A stretch of DNA of 5,679 nt. Source: Brevundimonas sp. GTDB taxonomy: Bacteria; Pseudomonadota; Alphaproteobacteria; Caulobacterales; Caulobacteraceae. A program made the translations under genes and the position numbers. The notes beneath the pieces were generated by a model that did not search any database, was not told the origin of the DNA, and saw only the letters and a program-made list of their open reading frames with translations. Location of the stretch: the NCBI GenBank assembly GCA_031119155.1, contig JAVHYH010000204.1:1-5679 (forward strand), given 5' to 3'. Below, one piece after another: positions 1 through 5,679 of the stretch (the stretch's first letter is position 1; every line of letters starts with the position of its first letter).

Positions 1-103
1 CCTTCACGAAGGTGGCGACGACCTGTTCGGTCATCTGCTTCGACGAGCGGCTCAGGCCTTCGGTCAGGCGGGAGAACCAGCCTTTTTTCGGCGTATCGGT
101 CAT
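1..103 (-). CDS. ftsY: FtsY, signal recognition particle receptor (N-terminal fragment, continues off the left edge)
   Basis: The reverse strand from the ATG at 103-101 reads 34 codons beginning MTDTPKKGWFSRLTEGLSRS and continuing with SSKQMTEQVVATFVK. A GWFSRLxxGLxRSS segment right at the start is the membrane-targeting amphipathic entry to the N domain of FtsY. FtsY is the GTPase that docks SRP-ribosome complexes at the inner membrane for co-translational insertion. Only the start of the protein is present: the four-helix N domain and the GTPase G domain lie outside the window, so no catalytic motif can be checked. A GGTGAG purine stretch lies directly upstream on the minus strand as a possible ribosome binding site. 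The gene is divergent from nadE. The identification rests on a short but characteristic segment. Confidence 0.82.
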   Translation of the reverse strand, partial: MTDTPKKGWFSRLTEGLSRSSKQMTEQVVATFVK

Positions 104-110
104 GCTCACC

Positions 111-131
111 GTTTAGCGGTCGGCGTTCGTC
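111..131 (-). promoter_or_regulatory. Possible sigma-70-type (Caulobacter sigma-73-like) promoter for ftsY
   Basis: Read on the minus strand, the gap holds CTGACG (one base off the -35 core TTGACG) followed, about 10 bases later, by GCTAAACG. The latter shares GCTA and most of the remainder with the Caulobacter -10 consensus GCTANAWC. The spacing is at the short limit of that consensus. If it is real, transcription would begin almost at the ATG, giving a leaderless or near-leaderless message. This is a by-eye match in GC-rich DNA and is tentative. Confidence 0.25.
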
Positions 132-139
132 AGGTCACG

Positions 140-152
140 GGCTAACGTAGCC
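140..152. repeat. 13-bp dyad (GGCTA-ACG-TAGCC) in the ftsY/nadE divergent gap
   Basis: Perfect 5-bp inverted arms separated by 3 bases lie in the 70-bp gap between the divergent ftsY and nadE starts. The position would suit an operator or a divergent promoter element. Dyads this short occur by chance, and I recognise no regulator for it. Confidence 0.2.
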
Positions 153-173
153 GCAGCCTCCCTTTGGCTCTAT

Positions 174-2361
<2,188 letters not shown>

Positions 2362-2364
2362 ACT

Positions 2365-3240
2365 TCACGGCAGCTCATTCAGGAACGGGAAGATCGCGCC
2401 GCGCGCCGCCGGTTCGTCCAGCATCGGCGCGTGACCGACGCCGGGCACCTCGACGAAATCCATCTTGGGCGCGCGCTTGCGCATCTTGGCGGCGATGGCC
2501 TCGCTGAGCAGGTCCGAGGTTTCGCCCCGCACCAGCAGCACAGGACGTCCGCGTGTCAGACGCCCGAACATCGGCCACAGGTTCGGGACCAGCGCCTTGG
2601 CGCCCGCCGCCTTGATCGGCACGGCGATGTCCGGATCATAGTTCAGCACCGGCGCGCCCTCGGTCCCCTCGCGGAAGATGCGGGCGGCGAAGGCGTCCCA
2701 GTCGGCGTCGGTATAGTGGGGGAAGGCGACGGCGTTGATCGACTTCGCATAGGCCGCGGCCTCGGCCCAGGTCGGAGTGTCCACCGGCTGGCCGGAGTAG
2801 GCGGCGATGCGGGCCAGACCTTCCCGCGCCACTTCCGGCCCCACGTCATTGATGATGGCCCCGGCGATCACCTTCGAGCGGATGGCGGCCAGCGCCATGG
2901 TGATCAGCCCGCCCATCGAGGTTCCGACGAAGATCGCCCGCTCGATCCCCGTCTGGGCCAGCAGGGCCAGCACGTCCTGGGCATAGGTGGCGGGCTGGTA
3001 GGTCATTGGATCGCGCGCCACGTCCGACAGGCCGCGCCCGCGCACGTCGATGGCCAGCACCCGGCGGCCGCTCTGGGCGATCAGGGGGGCGATGACTTCG
3101 AAATCCTTGGAGTTGCGGGTCAGGCCATGGATGCAGATGACCGGCAGCTTCGCCGGACCGCCCGCCGGAGCATAGTCCCGCGCATACAGGCTCAGGCCGT
3201 CCGCGGTGGTCCAACGGCGATCCACGAAGGGCTGGGTCAT
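2365..3240 (-). CDS. Alpha/beta-fold hydrolase, substrate unknown
   Basis: This 291-residue protein (from the ATG at 3240; 296 residues from the ATG at 3255) has the standard alpha/beta-hydrolase layout. An oxyanion HG motif lies in ICIHGLTRNS, followed by DVRGRGLSD. The nucleophile elbow is GTSMGG, a cap-like helical section covers about residues 135-215, an acid Asp sits in RGETSDLLS, and the catalytic His in GVGHAPMLDEP. In the longer numbering the triad is Ser113, Asp248, His275. I see no signal peptide or membrane segment, so it should be cytoplasmic. Fold and catalytic machinery are clear, but the family includes esterases, lipases, C-C hydrolases, epoxide hydrolases and haloperoxidases, and I cannot choose a substrate. 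I prefer the second ATG because GGAG stands 5 bases before it, while the first ATG has only pyrimidines upstream. It lies downstream of the gmhB-like gene in the same direction with an 85-bp gap, so an operon is possible but not clear. Confidence 0.93.
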   Translation of the reverse strand: MTQPFVDRRWTTADGLSLYARDYAPAGGPAKLPVICIHGLTRNSKDFEVIAPLIAQSGRRVLAIDVRGRGLSDVARDPMTYQPATYAQDVLALLAQTGIERAIFVGTSMGGLITMALAAIRSKVIAGAIINDVGPEVAREGLARIAAYSGQPVDTPTWAEAAAYAKSINAVAFPHYTDADWDAFAARIFREGTEGAPVLNYDPDIAVPIKAAGAKALVPNLWPMFGRLTRGRPVLLVRGETSDLLSEAIAAKMRKRAPKMDFVEVPGVGHAPMLDEPAARGAIFPFLNELP

Positions 3241-3245
3241 GCGGT

Positions 3246-3249
3246 CTCC
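3246..3249 (-). promoter_or_regulatory. Shine-Dalgarno GGAG that favours the hydrolase start at 3240
   Basis: On the minus strand GGAG is followed by ACCGC and then ATG at 3240. The competing in-frame ATG at 3255 is preceded by CCCTTCCTTCC, which cannot pair with the anti-SD sequence. Confidence 0.55.
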
Positions 3250-3273
3250 GGTCATGGAAGGAAGGGTATTTCA

Positions 3274-3296
3274 TCCGGACGGGAAATCCCACCGGA
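3274..3296 (-). repeat. Imperfect hairpin between the gmhB-like and hydrolase genes
   Basis: The arms TCCGG (3274-3278) and CCGGA (3292-3296) pair, then GGG (3281-3283) pairs with CCC (3288-3290) around a 4-base AAAT loop, with a small internal loop (AC opposite A). In the minus-strand transcript the hairpin falls about 30 bases after the gmhB stop and about 30 bases before the hydrolase start. It could be a weak terminator or processing site separating the two genes. No T-run follows it. Confidence 0.3.
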
Positions 3297-3325
3297 CGAA
3301 GCCTGACGATCAATTCAGAAGCGTC

Positions 3326-3838
3326 TCAGTGGCCGAGAAGTTCGCGAATGAAGTCGTCCAGGTTTCCGCCCTCGAAGCGGAAGCCGGGAATGCCCGCGCG
3401 TTTCGCGGCCTCCATGTCGCTGGGCTGGTCGCCGATCATGAAGCTCTTCGCCGGATCGATATCGTGATCGGCGATGGCTCGCAGGATCATGCCAGGATTG
3501 GGTTTCCGGTCCGGATGGTCCGGATGGATATAGGCCTCGACCCGGCCCTCGGAGTGATAGGGACAGGCATAGACCGCCCCGATCCGCCCGCCGCCGACGG
3601 CCAGCCGACGCACGATCACGTCATTGAAGGCGTGCATCTGGTCTTCGGTGAACAGGCCCCGCGCCACGCCCGACTGGTTGGTCACGATCACGCACAGATA
3701 GCCGAGCCGGTTCAGACGCCGCACAGCCTCGGCGGCGCCGGGCATCATGCGCAGCTCCGATTCCAGATGCGGATAGCCGGTGTCCTCGATCAGAACGCCG
3801 TCACGATCGAGGAACACAGCGGGATGGCTGGTCGACAT
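3326..3838 (-). CDS. gmhB: GmhB-like HAD phosphatase (D-glycero-D-manno-heptose 1,7-bisphosphate 7-phosphatase type)
   Basis: GmhB removes the 7-phosphate from heptose 1,7-bisphosphate in the cytoplasmic route to ADP-heptose for the LPS core. From the ATG at 3838 the protein has 170 residues and all HAD motifs: FLDRDGV (nucleophile Asp11, acid/base Asp13), TNQSGVARG (53-61), the lysine of RKPNPGM (Lys112) and GDQPSDMEAA (Asp137). Asp11, Asp13 and a Cys at 92 fall at the E. coli GmhB positions, which supports this ATG over the TTG at 3874 (182 residues). The zinc loop is altered. E. coli has C92, H94, C107 and C109; here the segment reads CPYHSEG, then HPDHPDRKP. His94 is Tyr, and the Cys pair is replaced by His/Asp with one extra residue. 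The protein also lacks about 20 C-terminal residues of the E. coli enzyme. A related HAD phosphatase (HisB-N type) is possible. The gene is divergent from a sugar-nucleotide aminotransferase, consistent with an LPS locus. Confidence 0.85.
   Translation of the reverse strand: MSTSHPAVFLDRDGVLIEDTGYPHLESELRMMPGAAEAVRRLNRLGYLCVIVTNQSGVARGLFTEDQMHAFNDVIVRRLAVGGGRIGAVYACPYHSEGRVEAYIHPDHPDRKPNPGMILRAIADHDIDPAKSFMIGDQPSDMEAAKRAGIPGFRFEGGNLDDFIRELLGH
3508..3525 (-). repeat. 9-bp perfect tandem duplication inside the gmhB-like gene (codes HPD-HPD)
   Basis: GGTCCGGAT is present twice in a row on the plus strand (3508-3516, 3517-3525). On the coding strand it gives CAT-CCG-GAC twice, meaning His-Pro-Asp repeated with identical codons. 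It sits where canonical GmhB has its second pair of zinc cysteines. Confidence 0.85.
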
Positions 3839-3902
3839 GGGCCTTGGGATAGGCGCCCGAACCGTTCGTTGCAATCCCTCACCCGAAGTGACCCCAAGCG
3901 AT

Positions 3903-3931
3903 TTGGCGCGACCGCCCGGGATTTGTTAGGG
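3903..3931 (+). promoter_or_regulatory. Possible promoter for the aminotransferase/dehydrogenase pair
   Basis: The divergent gap 3839-4000 must hold a promoter for the plus-strand pair. The best by-eye candidate is TTGGCG (3903-3908) with TTAGGG (3926-3931) at 17-base spacing, about 70 bp before the ATG. The -10 match is poor, and GC-rich promoters are hard to see. I found no other structure in this gap. Confidence 0.2.
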
Positions 3932-3989
3932 AGCGGCCAACCTCACCGGCGCGTTCCGTTCGCGCCACCCCGCCCGCGCGACCGCGACC

Positions 3990-3993
3990 GGAG
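3990..3993 (+). promoter_or_regulatory. Shine-Dalgarno GGAG fixing the aminotransferase start at 4001
   Basis: GGAG is followed by 7 bases (ACCAAGC) and then ATG at 4001. The reading frame stays open for another 265 codons upstream, so this site, together with the family-typical N terminus MSIPFIDLQAQ, decides the start. Confidence 0.8.
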
Positions 3994-4000
3994 ACCAAGC

Positions 4001-5170
4001 ATGAGCATTCCCTTCATCGACCTGCAGGCCCAGCGCCTGCGTCTGGCCGGCAAGATCGAGGCCGCCGTTCAGGAAGCCGTCGTCGGCGGCGCCTGGGTCA
4101 TGGGCCCGCAGGTCCGCCAGTTCGAGGCCGATCTGGCCGCCTTCGGTCAGGCGAAGCACGCCCTCGGCTGCGCCAACGGCACGGATGCCCTGGTCCTTCC
4201 GCTGATGGCCTGGGGCGTGGGCGCCGGCGATGCGGTCTTCGTGCCCAGCTTCACCTTCACCGCCACCGCCGAAATCGTGCCCTGGACCAATGCCGAGCCG
4301 GTCTTCGTCGATGTCGATCCGGTCACCTACAACATGGACCCCGCCGCACTGGAGCGCGCCATCGAGGGGATCAAGGCCGAGGGTCGCCTGACCCCACGCG
4401 TGGTCATCGCCGTCGACCTGTTCGGCCAGCCGGCGGACTATCCGGCGATCAAGGCCATCTGCGACGCCCACGGCCTGAAGCTGATCTCGGACTCGGCCCA
4501 GGGCTTCGGCTGCACCGTCAACGGCGAGCACCCGCTGAAGTGGGCCGACGTCACCACCACCAGCTTCTTCCCCGCCAAGCCGCTGGGCTGCTACGGCGAC
4601 GGCGGCGCAATCCTGACCAATGACGACGACCTGGCGCAGGAGATCGATTCCTACCGTGTCCACGGCAAGGTGGTGGCCAAGGATCTGGAGTCCGGCGCGG
4701 CCGCCGCCTTCGACCACGACCCCAAATACCTGGCCATGCGCATCGGCATGAACAGCCGTCTGGACACCATCCAGGCCGCCGTCCTGATCGAGAAGCTGAA
4801 GGTCTTCGCCGAGGAGATCGAGTGGCGCAATCGCATCGCCGCCCGCTACAACGACGGCCTGCGCCCCCACCTCGCCGCCGTGCCGGACGTGCCCGCGGGC
4901 AACATCTCCAACTGGGCCCAGTACACGGTCGAGCACGATGATCGCGACGCCATGATCGCCCACCTGAAGGAACAGGGCGTGCCCACCGCCGTCTACTATC
5001 CGGTCCCCCTGCACCTGCAGCCGGCCTACAAGCATTTCCCGCGCGGCGAGGGCGGCCTGCCGGTCACCGAGCGGCTGAAGGACCGGGTGTTCAGCCTGCC
5101 GATGCACGCCGATCTGGACGAGGCCACCCAGGACCGCATCATCGCCGCCGTCGCATCGTTCAAGGGCTGA
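4001..5170 (+). CDS. DegT/DnrJ/EryC1/StrS-family sugar-nucleotide aminotransferase (GnnB/WbpE-like)
   Basis: This is a PLP-dependent aminotransferase of 389 residues, the usual length, acting on a keto-sugar nucleotide in the cytoplasm. It shows FIDLQAQ at the N terminus, the phosphate-binding CANGTDAL (57-64), the cofactor Asp164 in SDSAQGFG, the Schiff-base Lys193 in SFFPAKPLGCYGDGGA, NSRLDTIQAA (251-260) and the C-terminal GVPTAVYYPVPLHLQPAY. From memory, several of these blocks (CANGTDAL, FFPxKPLGCYGDGGAI, NSRLDTxQAA, GVPTAVxYPxPL) closely match Pseudomonas WbpE, the 3-aminotransferase for UDP-2-acetamido-3-keto-glucuronate. The adjacent dehydrogenase supports C3 transamination with glutamate as donor. 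In Caulobacterales, whose lipid A contains 2,3-diamino-2,3-dideoxyglucose, a GnnB role (making UDP-GlcNAc3N) is the more likely one, but the substrate cannot be read from sequence. The start is set by GGAG at 3990. The next gene starts 5 bp after its stop, so the two are probably co-translated. Confidence 0.94.
   Translation: MSIPFIDLQAQRLRLAGKIEAAVQEAVVGGAWVMGPQVRQFEADLAAFGQAKHALGCANGTDALVLPLMAWGVGAGDAVFVPSFTFTATAEIVPWTNAEPVFVDVDPVTYNMDPAALERAIEGIKAEGRLTPRVVIAVDLFGQPADYPAIKAICDAHGLKLISDSAQGFGCTVNGEHPLKWADVTTTSFFPAKPLGCYGDGGAILTNDDDLAQEIDSYRVHGKVVAKDLESGAAAAFDHDPKYLAMRIGMNSRLDTIQAAVLIEKLKVFAEEIEWRNRIAARYNDGLRPHLAAVPDVPAGNISNWAQYTVEHDDRDAMIAHLKEQGVPTAVYYPVPLHLQPAYKHFPRGEGGLPVTERLKDRVFSLPMHADLDEATQDRIIAAVASFKG
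5162..5166 (+). promoter_or_regulatory. Shine-Dalgarno AAGGG for the dehydrogenase, inside the end of the aminotransferase gene
   Basis: AAGGG lies in the final codons of the aminotransferase, 9 bases before the ATG at 5176. With a 5-bp gap between the genes, this arrangement suggests translational coupling. Confidence 0.6.
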
Positions 5171-5175
5171 TCCGC

Positions 5176-5679
5176 ATGACCGTCCAGACCACTCCGCTCA
5201 AGGTCGGCGTCGCCGGCGTCGGCGTCATGGGCCGCAACCACGCCCGCGTCCTGTCGGACATCCGCGACTTCGACCTGTCGGCGGTGTTCGACCCGGACGC
5301 CGCCACCGCCGAGGGCGTGGCCGGCCTGTATGACGCCGCCGCCTTCACCTCGGCCGAGGACTTCGTCGCCGCCGGGCTGGACGCCGCCGTCGTCGCCACG
5401 CCGAACCGCTTCCACGCCGACCTGTCGGTGGCCCTGCTCGAGAAGGGCGTCCACGTCCTGGTCGAGAAGCCCATCGCCGCCACCGTCGCCGACGCCCAGC
5501 GGATGATCGACGCCGCCAGGACCAACGACCGGGTGCTGATGGTCGGCCAGGTCGAACGCTTCAATCCGGCGGTCGACACCGTCAAGCGCGCCATCCAGGA
5601 CGATGAGATCATCTCCATTCAGGTGACCCGCGTCGGCCCCTTCCCGCCGCGCATGGGCGAGGTCGGGGTGGTCATCGAC
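5176..5679 (+). CDS. Gfo/Idh/MocA-family sugar-nucleotide 3-dehydrogenase, GnnA/WbpB-like (N-terminal part, runs off the right edge)
   Basis: The first 168 codons of an NAD(P)-dependent oxidoreductase are present; such proteins are usually about 310-350 residues, so the C-terminal half is missing. The Rossmann motif is VGVAGVGVMGRNHAR (10-24). The characteristic AAVVATPNRFHADL (70-83) and the catalytic-lysine motif VEKPIA (96-101, Lys98) follow, then VERFNPAV (126-133). The segment TRVGPFPPRMGEVGVVID (151-168) is typical, as I recall, of the branch that includes UDP-N-acetylglucosamine 3-dehydrogenases. The enzyme would oxidise the C3 hydroxyl of a UDP-sugar, and the adjacent aminotransferase would convert the ketone to an amine. 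The pair would thus supply UDP-GlcNAc3N for amide-rich lipid A (GnnA role) or, alternatively, a diamino-uronic acid for O-antigen (WbpB role). The family is certain; the substrate is inferred from pairing and taxonomy. Confidence 0.92.
   Translation, partial: MTVQTTPLKVGVAGVGVMGRNHARVLSDIRDFDLSAVFDPDAATAEGVAGLYDAAAFTSAEDFVAAGLDAAVVATPNRFHADLSVALLEKGVHVLVEKPIAATVADAQRMIDAARTNDRVLMVGQVERFNPAVDTVKRAIQDDEIISIQVTRVGPFPPRMGEVGVVID

Noticed and set aside
2431..3306. 291-codon open frame on the plus strand opposite the hydrolase gene
   Set aside because: It is low-complexity, rich in His, Arg, Gly and Gln with no recognisable domain, and antisense to a complete alpha/beta hydrolase. It is a shadow.
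3206..4000. A 265-codon open extension upstream of the aminotransferase, in the same frame
   Set aside because: It runs antisense through the gmhB-like gene and shows no family resemblance. The aminotransferase has a clear GGAG plus ATG and a family-typical N terminus at 4001. The open frame is a by-product of high GC.
3926..5107. 393-codon open frame on the minus strand opposite the aminotransferase
   Set aside because: Its composition is rich in Gly, Val, Asp, His and Gln with no motif, as expected for an antisense shadow of a GC-rich gene. The opposite strand encodes a complete enzyme with catalytic residues.

Overview
The window is GC-rich (roughly two thirds G+C by eye) with strongly G/C-biased third codon positions and compact gene spacing. 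Together with the proteins it encodes, this points to an alphaproteobacterium of the Caulobacterales. A Brevundimonas- or Caulobacter-like genome is my best guess, from recognition rather than from a search. I see no tRNA, rRNA, CRISPR array, insertion sequence or phage gene. Apart from one striking short-repeat structure, this is ordinary chromosomal housekeeping and envelope DNA.

Layout. (1) Positions 1-103, minus strand: the first 34 codons of ftsY, the signal recognition particle receptor. (2) A 70-bp divergent gap, then nadE on the plus strand (174-2267), the two-domain glutamine-dependent NAD+ synthetase with every catalytic signature present. (3) The 97-bp gap between the convergent nadE and hydrolase genes is filled almost completely by four perfect copies of the heptamer AGGCAGT, a short spacer, and an inverted degenerate copy of the same array. 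Together these can fold into a hairpin of about 32 bp. (4) Minus strand: an alpha/beta hydrolase of unknown substrate (2365-3240) and, upstream of it in the same direction, a GmhB-type HAD phosphatase (3326-3838). (5) A 162-bp divergent gap, then a plus-strand pair running off the window: a DegT-family sugar aminotransferase (4001-5170) and, 5 bp later, a Gfo/Idh/MocA sugar-nucleotide dehydrogenase (5176 to the edge).

How the genes fit together. The last two genes look like an oxidise-then-transaminate module acting on the 3-position of a UDP-sugar (GnnA/GnnB or WbpB/WbpE type). In Caulobacter and Brevundimonas the lipid A backbone is known to contain 2,3-diamino-2,3-dideoxyglucose, and GnnA/GnnB make that sugar's nucleotide precursor, so this is the simplest reading. 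The divergent phosphatase GmhB belongs to ADP-heptose synthesis for the LPS core, so the right half of the window is plausibly a small LPS locus. nadE and ftsY are independent housekeeping genes. I found no convincing new biological system. The items most worth a second look are the inverted heptamer array, the altered zinc site of the GmhB-like protein, and the specificity of the aminotransferase/dehydrogenase pair.
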